Shown here piece by piece: positions 25,292 to 33,127 of a stretch of 64,000 nt of DNA. Source of the DNA: Nocardioides ganghwensis (lineage in GTDB: Bacteria; Actinomycetota; Actinomycetes; Propionibacteriales; Nocardioidaceae); NCBI RefSeq assembly GCF_014779655.1, contig NZ_JACXYX010000002.1:310001-374000 (forward strand). Reading direction: 5' to 3'. The notes beneath the pieces are model-generated. The model was not told the DNA's origin. It saw only the letters and a program-made list of their open reading frames with translations, and made no database searches. The number at the start of each line of letters is the position of its first letter. Position 1 is the stretch's first letter. Made by a program: the position numbers and the translations under genes.

Positions 25292-26976
25292 CGCACGACT
25301 CCGCCACCTCGACCGCCCTGCTCGAGCGCATCCGCGCGTCCGTGATCGGCGACGACCAGGTCATGCAGGGCCCCTACGGCCCGCGCCGGGTGACCTACGC
25401 CGACTACACCGCCTCCGGTCGCAGCCTGACCTTCATCGAGGACTTCATCCGCACCGAGGTGCTGCCCGCCTACGCCAACACGCACACCGAGGCCAGCGGC
25501 ACCGGCCTCCAGACGACGCGCCTGCGCGAGGACGCGCGCCGGATCATCCGCGACGCCGTCGGCGGCGACGACGAGACCGTCGTGGTCTTCTGCGGGTCGG
25601 GCAGCACGGCGGCGATCGACAAGCTCATCGGCATCCTCGGCCTCCGCATCCCCGCCGCGCTCGACGACCGCTACCACCTCAGCGACGCCATCCCCGCCGA
25701 CGAGCGACCCGTGGTGTTCATCGGCCCGTTCGAGCACCACTCCAACGAGATCCCCTGGCGCGAGACCATCGCCGACGTCGTCACCATCCACGAGGACGCC
25801 GACGGACGGGTCTCGCTCGACCACCTCCGCGAGGAGCTCGAGCGCCACGCCGACCGCCCGCTCAAGATCGGCTCGTTCTCCGCGGCCTCCAACGTCACCG
25901 GGATCGTCACCGACACCGAGGGCGTCGCCGACCTGCTCCACGAGCACGGCGCACTGAGCTTCTGGGACTTCGCCGCCTGCGCGCCCTACGTCGACATCGA
26001 GATGTACGGCCCCGGCCGCTCGCGCAAGGACGCCATCTTCATCAGCCCCCACAAGTTCATCGGGGGCCCCGGCACCCCGGGCGTGCTGGTCGTACGCCGC
26101 GAGCTGATGGCCAACCGGGTGCCGGTGGTGCCGGGCGGCGGCACCGTCATGTACGTAAACCCGACCGAGCACCGCTACCTCGACGACAAGGCCCACCGCG
26201 AGGAGGGCGGCACGCCCGCGATCGTCGAGTCGATCCGCGCCGGGCTGGTCTTCCAGCTCAAGCAGGCCGTCGGCGTGGAGACGATCCAGGCCCACGAGGA
26301 GGAGCTGCTGCGCCGCGCGGTCGATGCGTGGGTGGCGGAGCCGACGATCCAGATCCTCGGCAACCTCGACTCGCAGCGGCTCTCGATCGTGTCCTTCGTC
26401 GTCAAGGCCCCCGACGGGACCTACCTCCACCACAACTTCGTCGTGGCACTGCTCAACGACCTCTTCGGCATCCAGACCCGCGGCGGCTGCTCCTGCGCCG
26501 GCCCCTACGGCCACCGGCTGCTCGACATCGACCTCGACCGCAGCCACGCCTTCGAGGCGCAGATCGCGACGGGCTGCGAGGGCATCAAGCCCGGCTGGGT
26601 GCGGGTCAACTTCAACTACTTCGTCGACGACGAGGTCTTCACCTACGTCGTGGAGGCCGTGCGGCTCGTCGCCCGCGACGGCTGGCGGCTGCTCGGCGAC
26701 TACCGCTTCGACCCGCTCACGGGTCTGTGGCACCACCGCACCGGCCCGGTCGAGCCGCCGATGCGACTGGCCGACGTCACCTACGCCGCCGACGGGACGA
26801 TGACCTGGCCCGCCCACACGCAGACGGCCCCCGTCTCGGTGCTCCGGGAGCACCTCGACGAGGGCCGCGCGATCATGGCCGCCGCGTCGCCGCCGGACTG
26901 GTCCGACACCGGTCACCTCGACCAGGGCTTCGACGACCTCAGGTGGTTCGCGCTGCCGGCCTGCTCATTGGTGTGA
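25288..26976 (+). CDS. Class V aminotransferase / cysteine desulfurase-like PLP enzyme
   Basis: A 562-residue PLP enzyme, longer than the usual 400. N-terminal DYTASGRSLTFIEDFI and YANTHTEASGTG match the class V family; FCGSGSTAAIDKL holds the PLP phosphate; FEHHSNEIPWRE and SFSAASNVTGI follow; SPHKFIGGPGTPG contains the Schiff-base Lys. GGCSCAGPYGH carries Cys residues at the place of the desulfurase loop, so sulfur mobilisation is possible, but related actinobacterial enzymes are unassigned. GTG at 25288 overlaps the upstream stop and also has TACGCT six bases before it, so it may have its own leaderless transcript. Confidence 0.85.
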   Translation: MTHDSATSTALLERIRASVIGDDQVMQGPYGPRRVTYADYTASGRSLTFIEDFIRTEVLPAYANTHTEASGTGLQTTRLREDARRIIRDAVGGDDETVVVFCGSGSTAAIDKLIGILGLRIPAALDDRYHLSDAIPADERPVVFIGPFEHHSNEIPWRETIADVVTIHEDADGRVSLDHLREELERHADRPLKIGSFSAASNVTGIVTDTEGVADLLHEHGALSFWDFAACAPYVDIEMYGPGRSRKDAIFISPHKFIGGPGTPGVLVVRRELMANRVPVVPGGGTVMYVNPTEHRYLDDKAHREEGGTPAIVESIRAGLVFQLKQAVGVETIQAHEEELLRRAVDAWVAEPTIQILGNLDSQRLSIVSFVVKAPDGTYLHHNFVVALLNDLFGIQTRGGCSCAGPYGHRLLDIDLDRSHAFEAQIATGCEGIKPGWVRVNFNYFVDDEVFTYVVEAVRLVARDGWRLLGDYRFDPLTGLWHHRTGPVEPPMRLADVTYAADGTMTWPAHTQTAPVSVLREHLDEGRAIMAAASPPDWSDTGHLDQGFDDLRWFALPACSLV

Positions 26977-27261
26977 GGACCGGCGCGTGCCCCACACGGT
27001 GGCCGCGAGACCGGCGGCACCGGCCGCCAGCCACGGGATCGGCATCAGCCAGTTGAGCTCGGAGGTCTCGACGACGTCGCCCTGGACGAGCGCCCACACC
27101 AGCACCATGCCGGCGAAGGCGACGCCCATCACGAGGTGGCCGACGTTGACCGGGTGGAACCCGCTCGGCTTGTCGGGGGCGTCGAGGGGGCCGACCATCG
27201 GCTCGTCGTAGCCGTACAGGTCCGTGTCGTAGCTGCTGCTGTCACTCATGTCTGCGCTCAT
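26965..27261 (-). CDS. Small membrane protein (98 aa) downstream of PspC gene
   Basis: The acidic, Tyr-rich N-terminus (about 30 residues) is followed by two membrane helices (VGHLVMGVAFAGMVLVWAL and WLMPIPWLAAGAAGLAATVW). It is not a recognised family. GAGGAG lies eight bases before ATG at 27261. It starts 12 bases after the PspC-domain gene on the same strand, which suggests a two-gene operon. Its last 12 bases overlap the convergent aminotransferase gene. Confidence 0.75.
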   Translation of the reverse strand: MSADMSDSSSYDTDLYGYDEPMVGPLDAPDKPSGFHPVNVGHLVMGVAFAGMVLVWALVQGDVVETSELNWLMPIPWLAAGAAGLAATVWGTRRSSHQ

Positions 27262-27273
27262 TTCCGGTGCTCC

Positions 27274-28521
27274 TCAGGCCGCTTCGCGGACGATGATCTC
27301 GCCGAAGACCAGGTCGATGCCGATGCTCATGTCGGGGGCCCCGACCCCTCCGTCACGGGAGCCGCCGACGCTGATCTCGAAGCCGTCGGTGCGCCTGTCG
27401 AAGACCCGGCTGTCACCGCCCACGACGTCGGTCGTGACGTCGACGTCGACCCCGTCCGGGACGATCACCTCGACGGTCCCGGCGAAACCGTCGATCGTGA
27501 TCTCCCTGCCGTCCAGGGACTCGACGTCGTCGATCTCGGACAGGTCGAGCACGAACTCGCCGCCGCCGAAGTCGTAGGTGCTGTCGACCTCACCGGCGCT
27601 GGTCGGGGTGTGGACGTGGACACGCTCCTCGGGGAAGTGCGAGCTCGCGGTGGCGCCAGCGGTGACCAGGGCAGCCACGAGGCCCAGGGCGATCAGGCCG
27701 CCGGCGCGGCCCCACACGGAGCCGACGACCAGCATCAGCGCCGTGATGCCGAGCGCGAGCGCGGGGTAGGCACTGTCCGCCACGTCGACGCCGGCCACGT
27801 CGACCACGCCGAGGACACCCTCGGCCAGGGCGATCAGGGCGAGCGTGAAGAAGAACAGGATCGGTCCGCGCTTGCGGGGGTTCCGCGGGCGGGGCCCCCG
27901 GGCGTACCCGTCCCAGCCGCCCGGGTCGGCGGGGGGACCGTACGTCTCCCCGTACCCCTGCCCGTACGTCTCCCCGTACCCCTGCCCGTACGTCTCCCCG
28001 TACGACCCGGGTGCCGCGCCCGGTGCCGTCTGCGGACCCGATCCCTGGCGGTGCAGGAACCAGACGGCCAGCGCGGCGAGGATCGCCAGCGGCCACGGGA
28101 ACCAGAACGCGCCGGCCCAGTCGCCGAGCGCGGCGATCAGCGCGAGCACACCCACGCCGGCCAGCGCGATCGCGCGGCTGCGGCGGTCGAGGCCGAGCGG
28201 CTCGTCGTCGGTGCCCTCCTCGGGCACCAGGATCCAGCCGGCGACGTAGAGGAGGAGGCCGGCGCCGCCGAAGAACACGCCCACCACGAGCGCCACCCGG
28301 ACGATGATCGGGTCGATGTCGAGGTGACGCGCGATGCCGCCGGCCACACCGGCGATGTGACGGTCGGTGACGCTGCGGCGCAGGCGGCCGAGGTCCTTCA
28401 TCTCGTCGCGGGTGACCCGGGGGCCCGACGAGGGCCGGCCCGAGGCGGGCTGACCGGGCGCGGGCTGGCCGGGCGAGGGCTGCTCGGCGTCGGTGTCTGG
28501 TGCGGGGCTGGCGTTGTCCAT
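27274..28521 (-). CDS. PspC-domain membrane protein with cytoplasmic YGQGYGET repeats
   Basis: A 415-residue protein. After a Pro/Gln-rich head comes a PspC domain (RRSVTDRHIAGVAGGIARHL...VVGVFFGGAGLLLYVAGWILVP), more helices, a linker encoded by a 24-bp tandem repeat (27939-28005), a further group of helices, and a C-terminal beta-rich region (DFGGGEFVLDLSEIDDVESL, repeated GTVEVIVPDGVDV) resembling the LiaF-like cell-wall-response domain. PspC proteins sense envelope stress. ATG at 28521 gives MDNASPAP; a GTG 36 bases earlier is the alternative. It is divergent from a PspC-domain histidine kinase, a common actinobacterial arrangement. Confidence 0.86.
   Translation of the reverse strand: MDNASPAPDTDAEQPSPGQPAPGQPASGRPSSGPRVTRDEMKDLGRLRRSVTDRHIAGVAGGIARHLDIDPIIVRVALVVGVFFGGAGLLLYVAGWILVPEEGTDDEPLGLDRRSRAIALAGVGVLALIAALGDWAGAFWFPWPLAILAALAVWFLHRQGSGPQTAPGAAPGSYGETYGQGYGETYGQGYGETYGPPADPGGWDGYARGPRPRNPRKRGPILFFFTLALIALAEGVLGVVDVAGVDVADSAYPALALGITALMLVVGSVWGRAGGLIALGLVAALVTAGATASSHFPEERVHVHTPTSAGEVDSTYDFGGGEFVLDLSEIDDVESLDGREITIDGFAGTVEVIVPDGVDVDVTTDVVGGDSRVFDRRTDGFEISVGGSRDGGVGAPDMSIGIDLVFGEIIVREAA
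27939..28005 (-). repeat. 24-bp in-frame tandem repeat within PspC gene (about 2.8 units)
   Basis: The 24-base unit recurs at 27939, 27963 and 27987 (the third partial) and encodes the octapeptide YGQGYGET. Units are identical at the DNA level, so copy number can vary by slippage without a frameshift. Confidence 0.9.
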
Positions 28522-28676
28522 GGCTCCACTCTCGTCCGCGGACGCCGCTCCCACCATCGGGGACAGCCCTGATTCGTCGCCCGATCCGCAGGCGTCGGAG
28601 CGGGGGCCGGCTCAGGGTCGCCTCGGGGTCAGTCCTCATGGTCGCGCGCCTGCGCGCCTGCGACGATGGGGACACG

Positions 28677-30038
28677 ATGACCCACCCCACGTCCACCTCC
28701 CACGCGGCAGGCCCGCCGGGCCGCCCGATGCGCCCCGGCGGGCCGCGTCGCGCCTACCGCGACCTCACCGCGCCGATCGCGGGTGGCGTCGCGTCCGGCC
28801 TGGCCCGGCACCTCGCGCTGCCGGTGCTGTGGGTCCGGGGCTTCTTCGTGGCCACGGCGTTCCTGGGTGGCTTCGGCCTCATGCTGTACGCCGGGCTGTG
28901 GGTGTTCCTGCCCGCGGACCAGCACTTCGAGGTCGGCGCGCCCGGCCTGGAGAGCGCGACCCGCACCGGCAAGCGCCCCGGCCGGCGCTCGCGGCTGCGC
29001 GACGCCGGCCCGGCCATCGCGCTCGGCGCGCTGTTCTTCGGCGTCGTCCTCGGCGTGGAGGGCATCTTCGGCCAGGGCGTGCTGTTCTGGCCGGTGGTCC
29101 TCGGCGTCGCCGGCATCGCCCTGCTGTGGCGCCAGGCCGACGAGGCGCAGCGCGAGCGGTGGATCGACTCGTCGGGGCGCATCGACCCCTTCCGTGCCGT
29201 CTTCGGCAACGGCGGATGGGCCGCCTACGCCCGGATCGCCGCGGGGCTCGGTCTCATCGTCACCGGCCTGCTCGTCTTCGCGATCGCCGCTGGGCAGGCC
29301 ACCTTCGCCGTCCCGGTGCTGGTCGCCGGCCTGCTCGGCCTCGTCGGGCTCGCCATCGTGGTCGGCCCGTGGGCCAAGCGGCTCATCGACGACCTCGGCG
29401 CCGAGCGGGTGGAGCGGGTCCGGACCCAGGAGCGTGCCGACATGGCCGCGCACCTGCACGACTCGGTGCTGCAGACGCTCGCGCTGATCCAGAAGAACTC
29501 CCACGACGCCACGACCGTGGCGCGCCTGGCCCGCTCGCAGGAGCGCGACCTGCGCCAGTGGCTCTTCGAGGCCGAGACGACCGACGCCACGACGCTCGCC
29601 GGTGCGCTCAAGGAGATGGCCGCCGACGTGGAGTCGCAGCACCCGGTGGTCGTCGACGTGGTGACCGTCGGCGACTGCGACCTCGACGAGGCCCTGCGCC
29701 CGGTCGTCCTCGCCGCGCGGGAGGCCGTCGTCAACGTCGCCAAGCACGCCGGCACCCAGCGTGCCGACGTCTACGCCGAGACCACCTCCGGCGCCGTCGA
29801 CGTGTTCGTGCGCGACCGCGGCGCCGGCTTCGACCTCGGCGCGGTCGCGACCGACCGGCACGGCGTACGCAGCAGCATCGTCGACCGGATGGAGCGCCAC
29901 GGCGGGCGGGCGGACGTACGCTCTGCCCCCGGCGAGGGCACGGAGGTCCGCCTCCACATGCCCCGCCACTCCCACCCCCAGCAGCCCCAGTCACAGCCCC
30001 AGCCCCAGCCCCAGGCGCCCGACGAGGAGACCCGATGA
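28677..30038 (+). CDS. PspC-domain sensor histidine kinase
   Basis: A 453-residue kinase. A PspC domain starts near residue 25 (RDLTAPIAGGVASGLARHL), followed by four to five membrane helices. The catalytic part lacks a classical HisKA-type H-box but has ADMAAHLHDSVLQTLALIQ (the HisKA_3 His) and a C-terminal HATPase: REAVVNVAKHAG (N-box), VRDRGAGFD (G1) and RSAPGEGTEVRL (G2). A Pro/Gln-rich tail follows. It overlaps the response regulator gene by four bases and forms a two-component pair with it. Its likely input is the envelope, together with the divergent PspC protein. Confidence 0.9.
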   Translation: MTHPTSTSHAAGPPGRPMRPGGPRRAYRDLTAPIAGGVASGLARHLALPVLWVRGFFVATAFLGGFGLMLYAGLWVFLPADQHFEVGAPGLESATRTGKRPGRRSRLRDAGPAIALGALFFGVVLGVEGIFGQGVLFWPVVLGVAGIALLWRQADEAQRERWIDSSGRIDPFRAVFGNGGWAAYARIAAGLGLIVTGLLVFAIAAGQATFAVPVLVAGLLGLVGLAIVVGPWAKRLIDDLGAERVERVRTQERADMAAHLHDSVLQTLALIQKNSHDATTVARLARSQERDLRQWLFEAETTDATTLAGALKEMAADVESQHPVVVDVVTVGDCDLDEALRPVVLAAREAVVNVAKHAGTQRADVYAETTSGAVDVFVRDRGAGFDLGAVATDRHGVRSSIVDRMERHGGRADVRSAPGEGTEVRLHMPRHSHPQQPQSQPQPQPQAPDEETR

Positions 30039-30700
30039 CCGAGACCGCCAGCGCAGGACCCGTGCGGGTCGTCCTGGTCGACGACCACGCGATGTTCCGG
30101 GCGGGGGTGCGCGCCGAGCTCGCCGCCAGCGGTGCCGGCGTGGTCGAGGTCGTCGGGGAGGCGGCCGACGCCGACGCGGCCGTGGACGTCGTGCGCGAGC
30201 TGCGGCCGCAGGTCGTGCTGCTCGACGTGCACCTGCCCGGCGGGGGAGGCGTCGAGGTGATGCGCCGGCACCCGTCGGCCGACACCCTCTACCTCGCGCT
30301 GTCGGTCTCCGACGCCGCCGAGGACGTCATCGGCACCATCCGCGGCGGCGCGCGCGGCTACGTCACCAAGACCATCACCGGCCCCGAGCTGGTCGACGCG
30401 ATCACCCGAGTCGCCGGGGGAGACGCGGTGTTCTCGCCGCGGCTGGCCGGGTTCGTGCTCGACGCCTTCGCCGGGTCGATCGACGTCGCAGCCGTCGACG
30501 AGGACCTCGACCGGCTCACCGAGCGCGAGCGGGAGGTGATGCGCCTGATCGCCCGGGGCTACGCCTACAAGGAGGTCGCCAAGGAGCTGTTCATCTCGGT
30601 CAAGACGGTCGAGACGCACATGTCGTCGGTGCTGCGCAAGCTCCAGCTCTCGAGCCGTCACGAGCTGACGAAGTGGGCCTCGGACCGCCGCCTCCTCTGA
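30035..30700 (+). CDS. LuxR/NarL-family response regulator
   Basis: A 221-residue regulator. The receiver domain has the acidic pair VDDH near residue 17, phosphoacceptor Asp in VVLLDVHLPG near residue 65 and the conserved Lys in GYVTKTITG. The C-terminal LuxR-type helix-turn-helix is clear (LTEREREVMRLIARGYAYKEVAKEL, then SVKTVETHMSSVLRKL). The target promoters are unknown; the adjacent PspC gene is a likely target by analogy. Translational coupling to the kinase is shown by ATGA at 30035-30038. Confidence 0.93.
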   Translation: MTETASAGPVRVVLVDDHAMFRAGVRAELAASGAGVVEVVGEAADADAAVDVVRELRPQVVLLDVHLPGGGGVEVMRRHPSADTLYLALSVSDAAEDVIGTIRGGARGYVTKTITGPELVDAITRVAGGDAVFSPRLAGFVLDAFAGSIDVAAVDEDLDRLTEREREVMRLIARGYAYKEVAKELFISVKTVETHMSSVLRKLQLSSRHELTKWASDRRLL

Positions 30701-30754
30701 GCCTGGGCCGCCTCCCATCGGGTGGGCGACGTTTGACACCGGGGCCTCGGAGGC

Positions 30755-30777
30755 GGTGGGGTCGAGGGATCCCCACC
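30755..30777 (+). terminator. Hairpin between response regulator and permease
   Basis: Perfect 7-bp GC-rich arms (30755-30761 and 30771-30777) around a nine-base loop lie 54 bases after the response regulator stop and 23 bases before the permease GTG. It is likely a terminator but has no T-run. Confidence 0.45.
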
Positions 30778-30800
30778 CCCACTCGGGAAGCGAGGCCGCC

Positions 30801-32234
30801 GTGGCCGACTCCACTGCCACCGTTCCGGACACCGGCGACGACGAGGACAGCCTCAAGCGGTCCATCACCGGGGCGCAGCTGTTCTTCTACACCCTCGGCG
30901 ACGTCCTGGGCTCCGGCATCTACGTGCTCATCGGCCTGGTCGCCGCCGCGGTCGGCGGCGCCTTCTGGATCGCCTTCGCGGCCGGTGTCACGGTCGCGGC
31001 CATCACCGGGTCGGCCTACGCCGAGCTGGTCACCAAGTACCCCCAGGCTGCGGGCTCCTCGCTCTACGTGCAGAAGGCGTTCGGCAACAAGGCGCTCACG
31101 TTCCTCGTCACCGTGTCGTTCCTCTCCGCGAGCTTCGCCGCCTCCGGCTCGCTGGCGACCGGCTTCGCGTCGTACTTCTCCCAGCTCTTCGACGGCGGAG
31201 GTCCGCCGGCCCTGATCGTCTCGCTCGTCTTCGTCGCCGTCCTCGTGCTCATCAACTTCATCGGCATCACCGAGTCGGTGGTGATGAACATGCTGATGAC
31301 CTTCATCGAGCTCACCGGCCTGGTGATCGTCATGATCATCGGCATCTGGTACATCGCCGAGGGCAACGCCGACTTCGGGACGCTCACCGACATCAGTGTC
31401 TCGGGCAACCCGGCCCTGGCCGTCCTCGCCGGGGTCGCGCTCTCCTTCTTCGCGATGACGGGCTTCGAGAACACCGCCAACGTGGCCGAGGAGACCATCG
31501 ACCCCTACCGGTCCTTCCCCCGATCGCTCATCGGGGGTATGGTCGTCGCCGGCGTCGTCTACGTCCTGGTGTCGATGGCCGCGGCCCTCACCGTGCCCGT
31601 CGACACCCTGGCGGAGTCCGACGTCGCGCTGCTCGAGGTGGTCAAGCAGGGCATCCTGCCGTTCTCCACCGACCTGATGACCACGATCTTCACGGTCATC
31701 GCGCTGGTCGCGATCACCAACACCACCCTCGTCACCCTCGTCACCCAGCCCCGCATCCTCTACGGCATGGCCCGCGAGGACGTGGTCCCGGGAGTCTTCG
31801 CCAGGGTCCACGCGACCCGTCGCAGCCCCTGGGTGGGTCTGCTGTTCAGCGGCCTGGTCGTCGGCACCCTGCTCGTGACCGGCTACGCCGTCACCGCGGC
31901 CGGCGGCGGCATCGACCTGGTCAACCGGCTGGCGCTGGTCACGGTGGTCTTCCTGCTGGTGATCTACGCGCTCGTGATCGCGACGTGCCTCAAGCTGCGC
32001 GGGCAGGACGAGGACGAGCGGGCCTTCCGTGCCAACACGCCGCTGCTGGTCCTGGGCCTGGTCGGCAACCTCGCGATCCTCTACTACGCCGTCTACGACG
32101 ACCCCGCCTCGCTGCTGTGGTGCGCCGGGCTGCTGGCGGTGGGCGTGGTGCTGTACCTCCTCGAGCAGCTCTTCGGTGGCCGGTCGGCTCCCCGGCCCGG
32201 CACCGCCTCACAGACCCCGAAGGGAGACCTCTGA
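30801..32234 (+). CDS. APC-superfamily amino acid permease
   Basis: A 477-residue transporter with about 12 membrane segments. The first helix carries the APC signature TLGDVLGSGIYVLIGLVAAAVGG, and YAELVTKYPQAAGSSLYVQKAFG follows. VALSFFAMTGFENTANVAEE and MAREDVVPGVFARVH are also conserved. The substrate is not evident; amino acids or polyamines are usual. GTG at 30801 has GAGG at 30792-30795 and is preferred to an in-frame ATG-type start upstream that overlaps the hairpin. A universal stress protein gene overlaps its stop by one base, suggesting co-regulation. Confidence 0.88.
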   Translation: MADSTATVPDTGDDEDSLKRSITGAQLFFYTLGDVLGSGIYVLIGLVAAAVGGAFWIAFAAGVTVAAITGSAYAELVTKYPQAAGSSLYVQKAFGNKALTFLVTVSFLSASFAASGSLATGFASYFSQLFDGGGPPALIVSLVFVAVLVLINFIGITESVVMNMLMTFIELTGLVIVMIIGIWYIAEGNADFGTLTDISVSGNPALAVLAGVALSFFAMTGFENTANVAEETIDPYRSFPRSLIGGMVVAGVVYVLVSMAAALTVPVDTLAESDVALLEVVKQGILPFSTDLMTTIFTVIALVAITNTTLVTLVTQPRILYGMAREDVVPGVFARVHATRRSPWVGLLFSGLVVGTLLVTGYAVTAAGGGIDLVNRLALVTVVFLLVIYALVIATCLKLRGQDEDERAFRANTPLLVLGLVGNLAILYYAVYDDPASLLWCAGLLAVGVVLYLLEQLFGGRSAPRPGTASQTPKGDL

Positions 32235-32677
32235 TGCACGTCATCGTCGCCACGGACGGTTCGAAGCAGTCGCTGGCCGCCGCCAAGCACCTGAAGTCCT
32301 TCGCCGACCCGACGAAGATCACCGAGATCTCCGTCGTCGCGGTCGTCCGTCCGCTCGCCTCCGTCGCCTTCGCCGACGACGTCTCGGAGAACAGGCTGGA
32401 CGGCTCGTTCCGCGACGCCGCCCAGAGCGCCGTCGACACCATCGCGGGTGTCTTCGAGGGCTGGGGGCCCAAGGTCAGCAAGCGCATCCGCAGCGGCTCC
32501 GCGGCCAACGAGATCATCAAGGCCGCCAAGCAGTACGACGCCGGGCTCGTCGTGGTCGCCGCCGGCGGCCGCGGCCTGAGCGACGCGGTCCTCGTCGGCA
32601 GCACCGCGCAGCGCGTCCAGCACTACGCGCCGTGCCCGGTGCTCGTCGTACGCCCCGCGCCCCGGAAGAGGAAGTAG
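32234..32677 (+). CDS. Universal stress protein (UspA family)
   Basis: A 147-residue single-domain Usp. MHVIVATDGSKQSLAAAKHL opens the fold, and the ATP-binding pattern G-2x-G-9x-G(S) is recognisable in AAGGRGLSDAVLVGSTAQRVQHYAPCPVLVV. Its ATG shares one base with the permease stop (TGATG), with GGGAG upstream. This pairing suggests it modulates or accompanies the transporter, which is an inference from operon structure. It is followed by a small membrane-protein gene with its own leaderless-type box. Confidence 0.9.
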   Translation: MHVIVATDGSKQSLAAAKHLKSFADPTKITEISVVAVVRPLASVAFADDVSENRLDGSFRDAAQSAVDTIAGVFEGWGPKVSKRIRSGSAANEIIKAAKQYDAGLVVVAAGGRGLSDAVLVGSTAQRVQHYAPCPVLVVRPAPRKRK

Positions 32678-32703
32678 CACCCGCCAGCCGTAGGATCCCC
32701 GCC

Positions 32704-33057
32704 ATGGAGACCCTGCGGCTGGTGCTGCTCTTCGTCCACATCCTCGGCTACGCCGCGCTGCTCGGCGGCCTGCTCGTGCAGCTGCGCTCGGAGCAGAAGG
32801 CCGTCAACCCGCTGATGCGCGACGGCTCCGGCACGGCCCTCCTCGCCGGGCTGCTGCTCGTCGGCGTGCTGGAGAGCCTCGGCAGCCCCGACCACGCCAA
32901 GATCGGCGTGAAGTTCGCCATCGGCCTCGTGATCCTCGTGCTGGTGATGGTCAACCTGCGCAAGCCGAGCATCCCGCAGGGTCTCTACCTCGGCCTGCTC
33001 GTGCTGACGGTCGCCAACATCGCCGTCGCGGTGTTCTGGTCGCCCACGCACGCCTGA
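32704..33057 (+). CDS. Small four-helix membrane protein (117 aa)
   Basis: Four hydrophobic segments (LRLVLLFVHILGYAALLGG, GTALLAGLLLVGVLESLG, FAIGLVILVLVMVNL, LGLLVLTVANIAVAVFW) with short loops, including His in the first helix and another near the end. The layout resembles small actinobacterial integral membrane proteins without assigned function. TAGGAT at 32691-32696 is seven bases before ATG, supporting a leaderless start. Confidence 0.75.
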   Translation: METLRLVLLFVHILGYAALLGGLLVQLRSEQKAVNPLMRDGSGTALLAGLLLVGVLESLGSPDHAKIGVKFAIGLVILVLVMVNLRKPSIPQGLYLGLLVLTVANIAVAVFWSPTHA

Positions 33058-33127
33058 TCCGCGACCGGTCCACAGGGCCGGGCGGGGGCGTACGGCTGTC
33101 ACCCCCGCCGCATAGGCTGGGGCGGAC

